This document shows positions 31,716-40,277 of a stretch of 64,000 bases of DNA, in pieces (positions within the stretch are counted from its first letter, which is position 1; each line of letters opens with the position of its first letter). The DNA lies in contig DASUAL010000133.1 in NCBI GenBank assembly GCA_035763805.1, forward strand, positions 1 through 64,000. The letters run 5' to 3'. A program made the translations under genes and the position numbers. The stretch is from DASUAL01 sp035763805 (GTDB lineage Bacteria > Gemmatimonadota > Gemmatimonadetes > Gemmatimonadales > GWC2-71-9). The notes beneath the pieces were generated by a model, which saw nothing but the letters and a program-made list of their open reading frames with translations, had not been told where the DNA came from and ran no database searches.

Positions 31716-34679
31716 ATGAGCCGCAACCTCTCGTTCGCACGGCTCGCCGGCGGGTTCCTCGCGGGCCTCGCCCTCGCGGTCGCCAGCGCAGCCACGGCAG
31801 TCTCACAAACCAGCACCGGCAGCATTCGCGGTTACGTAACAGATCAGAGCGGCGCACCGCTCGGCGAAGGTCGCGTCGTGGCCGTGAGCGTGCTGACCGG
31901 AGGGCCGCGCGAGGCGACCACCCAGAGCAGCGGGTTCTACGCGCTGACGGGCTTGGTGCCAGGCGAGTACGACGTCACCGTGCGTCGCATCGGGATGGCG
32001 CCGCAGGCGCGTCGAGTGCGCGTACTGATCGGTGAGGTGCTGACCCTCGATTTCCAGCTGGGCACATCGGCCGTGGAGGTCGAAGCGGTGACCGTTGTCG
32101 CGGAACGGACCGTCGAGACGCGGACGTCCGAGGTGGCGACGAACGTCACGCAAGAGCAGATCAACAATCTCCCGACCTCCAGTCGGAACTTCCTCGATCT
32201 CGCGAGCCTAGCTCCAGGCACCACGATAGAAAACGACCGACTGGACGGCACCGCGCGGAAGTTCGGCGCCGGAGCACAGTCATCGGATCAGATCAACGTG
32301 TTCATCGACGGGGCGAGCTACAAGAACGATCTCATTCATGGCGGTGTCGTTGGCCAGGATCGCAGCCGGGGAAACCCGTTCCCTCGGAACGCGGTTCAGG
32401 AATTCCGGATCCTGACTCAGAACTACAAGGCGGAGTACCAGAAGTCCTCGAGCGCCATCCTTACAGCGACGACGAAGTCCGGCGGCAACGCGTGGAGCGG
32501 GAACGCCTTCGTGGGTTTCCAGGATCAAGGGCTCGTAGCCCTCGACAGCTTTGCCGTCGCGCGCAAGGCCGGTGACCCGGCCAACTTTCGCGAGCCGGAC
32601 TACAAGCGGTGGCTACTCGGCTTGAGCGCTGGGGGCCCTATCATGCGCGACCGCCTGCGGTTCTTCGGCTCGTACGAGGGCAACTATCAAGACCGTTCGA
32701 ACTTGGTGAACATCGTTCCGCCCCCCGGCTTCCCCGCCCTCGATACAGTCGACTTCGCCTCGCGCAATGGCCTCTTCGGCTCGCCGTTTCGGTCGACGCT
32801 CTTCTTCGGCAAGCTCAGCTACGCCGCGGGCCAGAACTCGTCGCTCGAGCTGAGCTATAACCACCGGCACGAAACCGACACGCGGAACTTTGGAGCCCCT
32901 GATGACCTGAAACGGCCCTTCGAGTCGGGCGTGCGGTTCCGCAATGACGTCAACACCGGCATCCTGAAACACACCTATTACCCGGGCTCCTGGCTGAACC
33001 AAGTGACCGTGACGTATCAGCGAGCCCGCGACAACCCGAGTCCGGTGCCCGGTACGGAGACAGTGAACCGCTTCTACGGCGGCGCCTTCTGTTGCGCGCA
33101 GATCGGACCGGACATCACCATCCAGGACTTTACGCAGAAGCGCCTTGCGGTGCGGAACGACCTGACCTACTCGGGACTGGAATGGAGCGGGCAGCATGTG
33201 CTGAAGGGCGGTGTCAGCGTCGACTTTTTGAACTACAGGATCCTGAAGCAAAACGCGGTGATTCCGCGCTTCGTCTATGAAGAAATCGGCCATGATGCCA
33301 GCCGCCCCGACAGTTTCAAGTTCCCCGACCGGGTGGAGTTCCGCGGGGGCAATCCAAACTTCCTGCAGGACAACACCCAGTTCGGCGCCTATGTGCAAGA
33401 CGACTGGAGCCCAGCGCCGCGCCTGATCCTGAACCTCGGCATCCGGTGGGACTATGAAACCGACATGATGAACTACAACTACGTCACGCCGCAAGACATC
33501 GTGGACTCCCTGACGAAGTACGCGGATTCATTGTTCATCCCGATCGACCCGTCGCGCTACTTTACCAACGGAACTCAGCGCTCGCGCTTCAAGGGCGCGT
33601 TCCAGCCGCGCCTCGGGTTCTCCTACGGTCTCGACGACGCCGGGAAGACCACGCTGTTCGGTGGATTTGGTATCTTCTACGACCGGACGCTCTTCGACCA
33701 GGCGGTCGAGGAGCAGTTCGCCCAGCAGCAGCCCAATATCATCATTCGGTTCCGCCAGCCGGGCGACCCGGCTGCTGGTCGCGTTGACTGGGACAACCGG
33801 TACCTCACGGGCCGAGCGGTGCTCGATTCGCTGCGGATCGCAAATCCGCAGGCCGGCGCGCCCGAGGTGAAGCTCCTCCCCAACGACCTGCGTCCGCCCA
33901 AGTCCCGGCAGTTCAGCGTCGGCGTCCGCCGGCTGCTGGGCGACTTCGCCGTCGAGGCGGCCTATACCGGCGTGCGCAGCTCGAATGTGTTCACGTTCTA
34001 TTGGGCGAACGAGAACTTCACGTGCCCGCAGCGATCTTTCGGAGTGGCAGGCTGTTTCGTGAGCAGGAGGATTCCCGGCTACCGCGTCATCTTGCTGGCG
34101 ACCAACGCGGGCAAGACCTGGTATGACGCGCTTCAAGTGAAGGTCGATCGACCGTACCGTCGATCAGGCGCTTGGGGCTGGGGAGCAGGACTCGCCTACA
34201 CACTCGCCGAGCGCGAAACGGCGGGTTTCAACGACGACTTCAGCTTCCCGAATCCGGTGGACTACCCCCGGCAGGTGCGCAACGACGAGAGTCATCGGTT
34301 GGTGGTGAATGGCATCGTGGATCTGCCCTACGCCTACGGCATCCAGCTCGGCGGCCTGCTGACCATCGGCAGCGGGGCCAAGTTGGACGTTGGGGACCGG
34401 TTCAACAACGAGCTGAATCCCACGCAGCGACTCTTCGTGCCCGGCGGCTTCGAGACGCCGACCTTCAAGAACCTGGACCTGCGGCTGCGCAAGGACTTCC
34501 CGTCCGTGCGCGGGAACGCGATTGCCGTGGCGCTCGACCTGTTCAATGTGTTCAATTGGCAGAACCTCGGGTGCTACAACAATCGGAATGCCGCGGTAGG
34601 CGACCCCGCCTTCGACGACGCCGGGTGCGTGATCAGTGACCCGCGGCGGCTCCAAGTCGGCACGGAAGTGACCTTCTGA
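31716..34679 (+). CDS. TonB-dependent receptor, Oar-like, with carboxypeptidase-regulatory domain
   Basis: A 987-residue outer-membrane receptor. ATG 31716 gives a signal peptide (L-A-G-G-F-L-A-G-L-A-L-A-V-A-S-A). Residues about 31-120 are a carboxypeptidase-regulatory-like domain (G-S-I-R-G-Y-V-T-D-Q-S-G and Y-D-V-T-V-R-R-I-G). The plug follows (about 130-240) and then a 22-strand-type barrel ending in T-E-V-T-F with the terminal aromatic residue for BAM recognition. No SusD partner is seen. With GH3 on one side and a GH144-type lipoprotein five bases downstream it probably imports glucan oligosaccharides. The frame is open upstream but the signal peptide fixes the start. Confidence 0.93.
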   Translation: MSRNLSFARLAGGFLAGLALAVASAATAVSQTSTGSIRGYVTDQSGAPLGEGRVVAVSVLTGGPREATTQSSGFYALTGLVPGEYDVTVRRIGMAPQARRVRVLIGEVLTLDFQLGTSAVEVEAVTVVAERTVETRTSEVATNVTQEQINNLPTSSRNFLDLASLAPGTTIENDRLDGTARKFGAGAQSSDQINVFIDGASYKNDLIHGGVVGQDRSRGNPFPRNAVQEFRILTQNYKAEYQKSSSAILTATTKSGGNAWSGNAFVGFQDQGLVALDSFAVARKAGDPANFREPDYKRWLLGLSAGGPIMRDRLRFFGSYEGNYQDRSNLVNIVPPPGFPALDTVDFASRNGLFGSPFRSTLFFGKLSYAAGQNSSLELSYNHRHETDTRNFGAPDDLKRPFESGVRFRNDVNTGILKHTYYPGSWLNQVTVTYQRARDNPSPVPGTETVNRFYGGAFCCAQIGPDITIQDFTQKRLAVRNDLTYSGLEWSGQHVLKGGVSVDFLNYRILKQNAVIPRFVYEEIGHDASRPDSFKFPDRVEFRGGNPNFLQDNTQFGAYVQDDWSPAPRLILNLGIRWDYETDMMNYNYVTPQDIVDSLTKYADSLFIPIDPSRYFTNGTQRSRFKGAFQPRLGFSYGLDDAGKTTLFGGFGIFYDRTLFDQAVEEQFAQQQPNIIIRFRQPGDPAAGRVDWDNRYLTGRAVLDSLRIANPQAGAPEVKLLPNDLRPPKSRQFSVGVRRLLGDFAVEAAYTGVRSSNVFTFYWANENFTCPQRSFGVAGCFVSRRIPGYRVILLATNAGKTWYDALQVKVDRPYRRSGAWGWGAGLAYTLAERETAGFNDDFSFPNPVDYPRQVRNDESHRLVVNGIVDLPYAYGIQLGGLLTIGSGAKLDVGDRFNNELNPTQRLFVPGGFETPTFKNLDLRLRKDFPSVRGNAIAVALDLFNVFNWQNLGCYNNRNAAVGDPAFDDAGCVISDPRRLQVGTEVTF

Positions 34680-34684
34680 GCCGG

Positions 34685-36121
34685 ATGTCGCGCCCCAATG
34701 CGGCGAGCGCAGTCGTCTTCGCGCTCGCCGCCTGCGCCGCGAATTCCACCAGCAGCCCGCCGCCACCCGACCCCGCGCGCGTCGTCGCGTTTCTCGACAC
34801 CCTCGAGGAACGCACGTTCCACTACTTCTGGGACCTCACCAACCCCCAGAACGGGCTCACCCCGGACCGCGCGCCCAGCCCGTCGTTCTCGAGCATTGCG
34901 GCCGTCGGGTTCGCGCTCACTGCTTACCCGATCGGGGTCGAGCGCGGCTACGTCACCCGCGGCCAGGCCGCCGAGCGGACCCTCACCACGCTCCGGTTCT
35001 TCTGGACGGCACCCCAAGGACCGGGCGCATCAGGCGTGACCGGCTATCAGGGCTTCTTCTACCACTTCCTCGACATGCAGACGGGCCACCGGTTTCAGAC
35101 GGTCGAGTTGTCGACCATCGACACCGCGCTACTGCTCGCGGGCGTGCTGTTCTCGCAGTCGTACTTCGACGGCAGTGACTCGATCGAAACGGCGATCCGC
35201 GCTGTGGCGGACTCGATCTACTCCCGGGTCGATTGGAACTGGGCGCAGGCGCGTCCTCCCGCCGTAAGCATGGGGTGGCACCCCGAGACGGGGTTCATCC
35301 GGAATGATTGGCTCGGCTACAACGAGGCGATGATCCTCTACATTCTCGCCCTGGGCTCTCCCACCCACCCTGTCGAGCCGGCAGCCTGGGACGCGTGGGT
35401 GGGGACGTATCAGTGGGGCTCGTGGTACGGCTTGCCGCAGGTCGGCTTCGGCCCGCTGTTCGGGCACCAGTATTCCCACGTGTGGATCGATTTCCGAGGG
35501 CTACGGGACGCCTACATGCGGGGGCACGGCATCGATTACTTCGAGAACTCGCGCCGCGCGACCTACGCGCAGCGCCGCTATGCGGAGGCCAACCCCGACC
35601 GATGGAAGGGATACAGTGCGTCCGTCTGGGGACTCACCGCGTGCGATGGCCCGGCCAATGCGACACTCCTGCTGGATGGGCGCACGCGCCAGTTCCACAC
35701 CTACTGGGCGCGCGGGGCCTCGTTCACCGAGATCACGGACGACGGCACGATCGCTCCCACCGCGGCCGGCGGTGCGGTGCCCTTCGCGCCCGAGATCGCC
35801 ATCCCCGCGCTGATCACGATGCGCGAGACGTACGGGTCGCATCTGTTCTCGACCTACGGGTTTCGAGACGCGTTCAATCCGACGTTCACCGCCACCAGCG
35901 CGCCGGTGGAACGGGGGACGGTCGATCCGGTGCTCGGCTGGTTCGACGTCGACTACCTCGGCATCGACCAGGGGCCGATCCTTGCGATGGTGGAGAACCA
36001 TCGTACCGGGCTCGTGTGGCGCATCATGCAGCGCAATCCGGCAATCGTCCGGGGCTTGCAGCGGGCGGGGTTCACGGGTGGGTGGCTGAAGGGAGCGCGG
36101 GGCGGGCGGAAGGAGGACTGA
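34685..36121 (+). CDS. GH144/glycoamylase-type lipoprotein, probable beta-1,2-glucanase
   Basis: A 478-residue protein with a lipobox A-L-A-A-C at residues 13-17. The catalytic (alpha/alpha)6-type domain shows F-H-Y-F-W-D-L-T-N, G-Y-Q-G-F-F-Y-H-F-L-D-M, W-H-P-E-T-G-F, W-L-G-Y-N-E-A-M-I-L-Y and a late W-F-D-V-D-Y-L-G-I-D-Q-G-P. These are hallmarks of the glycoamylase family that contains GH144 endo- and exo-beta-1,2-glucanases. Placement five bases after the TonB receptor supports an exported saccharide role. The beta-1,2 specificity is family-based inference. Confidence 0.88.
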   Translation: MSRPNAASAVVFALAACAANSTSSPPPPDPARVVAFLDTLEERTFHYFWDLTNPQNGLTPDRAPSPSFSSIAAVGFALTAYPIGVERGYVTRGQAAERTLTTLRFFWTAPQGPGASGVTGYQGFFYHFLDMQTGHRFQTVELSTIDTALLLAGVLFSQSYFDGSDSIETAIRAVADSIYSRVDWNWAQARPPAVSMGWHPETGFIRNDWLGYNEAMILYILALGSPTHPVEPAAWDAWVGTYQWGSWYGLPQVGFGPLFGHQYSHVWIDFRGLRDAYMRGHGIDYFENSRRATYAQRRYAEANPDRWKGYSASVWGLTACDGPANATLLLDGRTRQFHTYWARGASFTEITDDGTIAPTAAGGAVPFAPEIAIPALITMRETYGSHLFSTYGFRDAFNPTFTATSAPVERGTVDPVLGWFDVDYLGIDQGPILAMVENHRTGLVWRIMQRNPAIVRGLQRAGFTGGWLKGARGGRKED

Positions 36122-36126
36122 GAGGC

Positions 36127-36171
36127 GTGGTAGCGTCGTATGGACGTAGCGTCGTAGCGTTGTAGCGACGG
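36127..36171. repeat. Short degenerate repeats GTAGCGTCGTA
   Basis: Between the glycanase and the kinase gene, GTAGCGTCGTA occurs twice (about 36129-36139 and 36146-36156), followed by the partial copy GTAGCGTTGTAGCGACGG. The array is only about 45 bases, with no dyad of note. It probably reflects slippage; no function is assigned. Confidence 0.5.
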
Positions 36172-37545
36172 TCAGCGCGCGAACAGCGTATCGAAGGTCG
36201 CGGCCACGCGCCGGCGCACCGCGTCCGCAGCCGCGAGCGGGGTTCGCGACGGCGCGCTCACCGGCTCGACGATGCGCGACACCGTCCCGCGCACGGCGTC
36301 GATGATCTGGAGCTGGAACCGAACCGAGTCCCCGTCTCTGTAATAGGACCCGGAGACCACCGTGCCCGCGCCCGTGCGCGCGGTGAGCTCCTGGATCCCG
36401 GCGGCATCGAGATGACCACCGATGGCTGCCGGCACGACCTCCACCGCCCCGCCCCGCGCCAGCCCCTGCGTGACCCAGTCGGCGGCCAGGTGGCCAAGGG
36501 GCGCCAGCGCTGCATCCCCGGAGAGGTCTTCGAAGCCGGCCACCACGACGCGCCGTGGATCGAGCGCCGGTTCGCGGGTCATGAGGAACGCCGCTCCGGC
36601 CGCGGCGATCAGCAGGACGGCCAACCCTCCGATCGTCGCCGCCTTCCAGCTGATCTTCGGCAACCAGGCGGCGCTGCCACGGCGGTCCACGACGTCACGC
36701 AAGCAGGCAACGAAGTCGTCCACACTCGCGAACCGGTCCGCGGGCGATGCAGCCAGCGCGCGGCCGATGACCTCCTTCAGGAACCGCGCCGTTCGGTGAT
36801 CCACACCCTGCTCCCGGAGGAAGGCCTCCAGTGCCGCCCGGCCGGGGGCCGAACCGTGGGCGAGATGGAGAAGCGGCGGCTCGCCGACCAGCATCTCGTA
36901 GAGCACACACCCCAGGCTGTAAATGTCGGTGCGAGCGTCGATCGCCCGGCTGCCGGCGAGCTGCTCCGGGCTCATGTAGGCCGGCGATCCGACGGCCTGG
37001 CCCACGCCGGTCAGCGTGGGGACGCCGGCCGCACTGACCGCGCGCGCGATCCCGAAGTCCGCGACGTAGGCGTGGTCGTCCTTGGAGAGGAGGATGTTCT
37101 CGGGCTTCACGTCGCGGTGCACGACGCCGTGGGCGTGCGCGTAGCTCAACGCGTCGGCCACCTCGAGCGTGAGGCGGAGCGCCTCGGCGAGCGGGAGCCG
37201 CTGCTCTCGGTCGAGGCGGACGCGCAGCGACTCGCCCTCGATGTAGGGCATCACGTAGTAGCACAGCCCGTCCGGCCCGTCGGGAACGAACAGGCACTCG
37301 TCGGCCGCTAGGATCGGCACGATGTGCGGGTGGCTGAGCTTGGAGGTGACCTCGACCTCGCGGATGAAGCGCTCCCGGAAGCTGGCGGTGCTGAGCTCGG
37401 GGTTCATCACCTTGATCGCCACCCGACGTGGCGGATGCCGCTCGGCGGCAAGGTAGACGCGCGCCATGCCCCCGGCGTCGATTTCGCGGTCCACGGTATA
37501 GTGCGGAGCCAGGCCCTCGCGCAGGGCGTGCAGGATGTCCATCAT
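36172..37545 (-). CDS. Membrane Ser/Thr protein kinase with extracytoplasmic domain
   Basis: A 457-residue kinase. The catalytic domain (about 15-275) has the ATP lysine in V-A-I-K-V, the catalytic loop H-R-D-V-K-P-E-N and D-F-G-I-A-R, then P-A-Y-M-S-P-E-Q. The stretch E-M-L-V-G-E-P-P-L is common in kinases of this phylum. A membrane helix lies near 315-335. The C-terminal 120 residues form an extracytoplasmic domain (V-V-A-G-F-E-D-L-S-G-D and V-V-S-G-S-Y-Y) related to TolB-N/FlgO-like domains. Starts at 37554, 37545 or 37542 are all possible; the middle one is chosen. Confidence 0.92.
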   Translation of the reverse strand: MMDILHALREGLAPHYTVDREIDAGGMARVYLAAERHPPRRVAIKVMNPELSTASFRERFIREVEVTSKLSHPHIVPILAADECLFVPDGPDGLCYYVMPYIEGESLRVRLDREQRLPLAEALRLTLEVADALSYAHAHGVVHRDVKPENILLSKDDHAYVADFGIARAVSAAGVPTLTGVGQAVGSPAYMSPEQLAGSRAIDARTDIYSLGCVLYEMLVGEPPLLHLAHGSAPGRAALEAFLREQGVDHRTARFLKEVIGRALAASPADRFASVDDFVACLRDVVDRRGSAAWLPKISWKAATIGGLAVLLIAAAGAAFLMTREPALDPRRVVVAGFEDLSGDAALAPLGHLAADWVTQGLARGGAVEVVPAAIGGHLDAAGIQELTARTGAGTVVSGSYYRDGDSVRFQLQIIDAVRGTVSRIVEPVSAPSRTPLAAADAVRRRVAATFDTLFAR

Positions 37546-37590
37546 CGGCTGCAAAGTATCGCTCGGCCTCTCATGCGGCGACGCCGAGGG

Positions 37591-37992
37591 TCAGCGCGGG
37601 TCGTTCCATTTCTCGAGCCTCTGGCCCGCCTGATGCCAGGCCCGGATGCCGCCCAACAACACCGCTACCCGCTCCCCGTCGACACCCCCTGCCATCAGCC
37701 TTCGCGCCGCCCGGACGCTTGTGGCTTCGTCCACTCAGGCACAGTAGAGGATGAGCAGGCGATCCGGCGGCACCGAATCCGGCAGTAGCTGCCCCTTCGC
37801 CGCCTCTATTGCCGACAGGGGGAGCGAGACCGCGCCGGCGGCGTGGGCGTTGTCGTACAGGCGGCGGTCGCGGGTGTCGACCAACACCGCGCGGCCCGCT
37901 GTGACGAGCGCCTGGGCCTCGGCAACCGAGATTCGCCGAACGGCCGGCAGCTCGGTCGGGACGACGTCGGGATCCTTCGGCTCCGGGGTCAT
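37591..37992 (-). pseudogene. Rhodanese interrupted by one in-frame TGA (Sec candidate or nonsense mutation)
   Basis: A rhodanese-like protein beginning at ATG 37992 (AGGAG five bases upstream). Recognisable parts are R-R-I-S-V-A-E-A-Q-A, then V-L-V-D-T-R-D-R-R-L-Y, then L-L-I-L-Y-C-A. After Y-C-A comes TGA (37737-37735). The same frame then continues without a break as V-D-E-A-T-S-V-R-A-A-R-R-L and V-L-L-G-G-I-R-A-W-H-Q-A-G to a TGA at 37593-37591. Relatives commonly read Y-C-A-C-P-x-E-A-T-S, so the TGA stands exactly at a cysteine codon. Either the gene encodes selenocysteine, or a TGC/TGT has mutated, or the base is a sequencing error. The first Cys (of Y-C) remains. Annotated as pseudogene only because read-through cannot be shown. 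Confidence 0.75.
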
Positions 37993-38053
37993 GAGCGCGC
38001 TCCTGTAAACCGCCGGGGGGACGATAAGGTTCGGGCGGGCCATCCGGAAGCTA

Positions 38054-38082
38054 TTGACAAATAATTTTGTCCAATATAGGGT
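38054..38082 (+). promoter_or_regulatory. Promoter and palindromic operator of the ArsR-type regulator
   Basis: GACAAA (38056-38061) and TTTGTC (38066-38071) form a perfect dyad with the 4-base spacer TAAT. It overlaps a TTGACA -35 element (38054-38059); a weak -10 (TAGGGT, 38077-38082) stands 17 bases downstream. Binding at the dyad would block the promoter, which is typical of autorepression. The patch is AT-rich against a GC-rich background. Confidence 0.5.
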
Positions 38083-38112
38083 TTTCCGGAGCTACTCTGC
38101 GGGAGCGACGTC

Positions 38113-38754
38113 ATGGGCACCTCGGCAGCCGTTCACGTCATTGACGACGCCGACCGCGCAGCAACCGTGCTGCATCCGTTACGCCTCAGGATTCTCGCCG
38201 AGCTCGATCGACCCGATTCGGCGGCGGGCCTGGCGCGGCGGCTCGGCCTGCCGCGCCAGAAGCTCAACTACCACCTCCGTCAGCTCGAGCGACAGGGCCT
38301 CGTCGAAGCCGTCGGCCAGCAGCAGAAGCGGGGCTGTACCGAGCGCCTACTCCGGGCGGTGGCGCAGTCCTATTTGATCAGCCCGGCCACGCTCGGAGAC
38401 CTCGCGGTCGATCCGGCACGCGTCCAGGACCACGTCTCCAGCGCGTACCTCGTGGCGGTCGCCGCCCAGGTGATTCGCGAGGTCGCCGCGCTGCGAGACC
38501 GTGCCCAGCGCGCCAACAAGGGAGTGCCGACGCTGACCCTCCAGGCCGACGTCCGCTTTGCCTCCGCCAAGGCGCAGCACGCCTTCGCCCAGGAGCTCTC
38601 GCGGCAGGTGGCACGCCTCGTCGCCAAGTACCATGACGACCGCGCATCCGGCGGTCGCCGGTTCCGGTTCGTCGCCGGGGCCTACCCCGCCCCCGCCCCG
38701 CCCCCCGCGCACGATGCAATCCCGGAGGCCACGGAACACCAGGAGGACACATGA
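38113..38754 (+). CDS. ArsR/winged-helix transcriptional regulator
   Basis: A 213-residue regulator. Residues 10-95 are a winged helix of the ArsR superfamily (V-L-H-P-L-R-L-R-I-L-A-E-L, then R-R-L-G-L-P-R-Q-K-L-N-Y-H-L-R-Q-L-E-R-Q-G-L-V). The remainder is helical and of unknown function, with a Pro-rich tail. The H-P-L-R-L-R start is shared with regulators that accompany SRPBCC/AHSA1 genes, and here the AHSA1 gene follows with an ATGA overlap. It probably represses its own operon via the dyad at 38056-38071. Ligand unknown. Confidence 0.87.
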   Translation: MGTSAAVHVIDDADRAATVLHPLRLRILAELDRPDSAAGLARRLGLPRQKLNYHLRQLERQGLVEAVGQQQKRGCTERLLRAVAQSYLISPATLGDLAVDPARVQDHVSSAYLVAVAAQVIREVAALRDRAQRANKGVPTLTLQADVRFASAKAQHAFAQELSRQVARLVAKYHDDRASGGRRFRFVAGAYPAPAPPPAHDAIPEATEHQEDT

Positions 38755-39521
38755 GCAAGCAACGAGACGAGCGGGTGGTCGAGCGCGAGGTCGCCCTCGA
38801 CGCGCCCACCGCCGTGGTCTGGAAGGCACTCACCGACGCCGGGGAGCTGATGCGTTGGTTCCGGCTGGAGGCCCGTGTATCGCCGGGCATGGGCGGCACC
38901 GTGTGGATGCGGTGGGACGACGCGTACGACGCGGAGTCCGCCATCGAGATCTGGGAGCCCGAGCGACACCTCCGGATCCGCTTCCCCCGCGAGCGGGCGA
39001 TGCACCTCGCGACCGACTACTACCTCGAGGGCCGGGCGGCGGGACGGTGTTGCGCGTGGTAACGTCGGGCTTCGGCGCCGGCGACGACTGGGACACCCTG
39101 TACGACGGTGTCCGGCGCGGTTGGAACTTCGAGCTGCTCGCGTTGCGCCACTACCTCGAGCGTCATCGCGGGCGCGATCGCGTGGTTGCCTGGGGGCGGG
39201 TCCCCTGTCGCTCGAGCCACCGGGACGCATGGAGCCGGCTCACCGGGCCGGGCGGCTGGTTCGGGGCCGGCGGACTGGGCACCGTCGCTGTCGACGCCCG
39301 CTACACCGCCCGGACGACGACCGGGCACGTCCTCACCGGTGTGGTGCAGCTGTGGCAGCCGCCGCTGCTCTTCGCTGGCACGGTCGAAGGCTGCAACGAC
39401 GCGCTGTTCCGACGGGAGCTGCAGGGCAAGGACGGCGCGGGCGAACTGTGGTTTTGGCTTGCCACGTACGGCGTCCCCGCCGCCGAAGCTCTTCGAAGAG
39501 CCGGCGGCCCAGCCACCGTAA
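38751..39521 (+). pseudogene. AHSA1/SRPBCC family gene with frameshift
   Basis: The N-terminal part (ATG 38751, ATGA overlap with the regulator) reads V-E-R-E-V-A-L-D-A-P-T-A-V-V-W-K-A-L-T and stops at 39062. The homologous continuation is in another frame from about 39037 (G-G-T-V-L-R-V-V-T-S-G-F-G, then W-D-T-L-Y-D-G-V-R-R-G-W-N-F-E-L-L). The change of frame lies in a G-rich run (about 39032-39043) and is repaired by adding one G. If a second compensating slip near 39480 is real, the gene would end at 39521, ten bases before the next gene's end; without it the frame runs on to 39751. Active relatives bind hydrophobic ligands. It may be a sequencing error or a true pseudogene. Confidence 0.8.
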
Positions 39522-39530
39522 GGTCCCGCG

Positions 39531-40277
39531 TCAGACGCGTCCGACTCGGAGCGCGAGCGGCCAGCGGATCGGACGCAGCGTCGCCTCCGAGCCCCACGCG
39601 CGGGCAAGATCGCGCCGGAAGGCCTCGAACGGGGCACGGCCCTGCGCGCGCTCCATGGCGCGCACGGCTGACCAGGTCTCCACGTACCCGACCGCGTCCT
39701 CAAGCGTCCACTGGGCACGCATCTCGAGCGGCGGCGCCGGGAACTCGGTGAAGGGGAACGGCAACGACCGGTAGCCGTCCTCTGTGTGTCGGCGCTCCGG
39801 CGGCCAATACGGCGCCAGCGCGTCCCTGTAGAAGCGCCGGAGGACCGGATCTACTGTGTCGTCGATGTGCATGACGGCGTAGCACACGAGGGCGACAACG
39901 GCACCGGGCCGCGCGACGCGTCGGACCTCGGCGTAATAACCGCTGATCTCGAACCAGTGCGCGGCCTGGGCGGCGACGGCGAGGTCGACGACGCCATCCG
40001 GCAGACCGCTCGCTTCCGCGGGAGCTCGAGCATATTCGATCCTCGAATGCGGTGCGGCGTGCGCGATCTGCTCGGCGCTCGCGTCCGTGGCGATCACCCG
40101 CTCGAAGCGGTCGGCCAGCAGCACCGCCAGCTGCCCCGACCCGCAGCCGCAATCCCAGGCGACGCCCCGGCGCGGGGCGGCCTGAGCAAGGAATTCGGCG
40201 AGAGCGACCGGGTATCGGGGCCGATGCGCCGCGTAGGCGGCGGCGCCATCGGAGAAGTGATCCTTGAAGGTCGTCAG
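39531..40277 (-). CDS. Class I SAM-dependent methyltransferase, CTG start likely
   Basis: A 248-residue methyltransferase. It begins T-T-F-K-D-H-F-S-D-G-A-A-A-Y-A-A-H-R-P-R-Y-P, the usual N-terminus of this group, right after codon CTG at 40277-40275. That CTG overlaps the TGA stop of the ABC transporter gene as CTGA. The SAM site is V-A-W-D-C-G-C-G-S-G-Q-L-A-V. No ATG, GTG or TTG is present nearby at the right place, so a CTG start with translational coupling is the best reading. Substrate unknown. Confidence 0.85.
   Translation of the reverse strand: MTTFKDHFSDGAAAYAAHRPRYPVALAEFLAQAAPRRGVAWDCGCGSGQLAVLLADRFERVIATDASAEQIAHAAPHSRIEYARAPAEASGLPDGVVDLAVAAQAAHWFEISGYYAEVRRVARPGAVVALVCYAVMHIDDTVDPVLRRFYRDALAPYWPPERRHTEDGYRSLPFPFTEFPAPPLEMRAQWTLEDAVGYVETWSAVRAMERAQGRAPFEAFRRDLARAWGSEATLRPIRWPLALRVGRV

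Noticed and set aside
36127..36171. GTAGCGTCGTA copies as a CRISPR or attachment site
   Set aside because: Only two copies and a partial one, no regular spacers, no cas or integrase genes nearby.
37711..37735. The small hairpin after the rhodanese TGA as a SECIS element
   Set aside because: A five-base stem with a ten-base loop right behind the TGA lacks the distance and apical-loop features of known bacterial SECIS elements; kept only as an observation.
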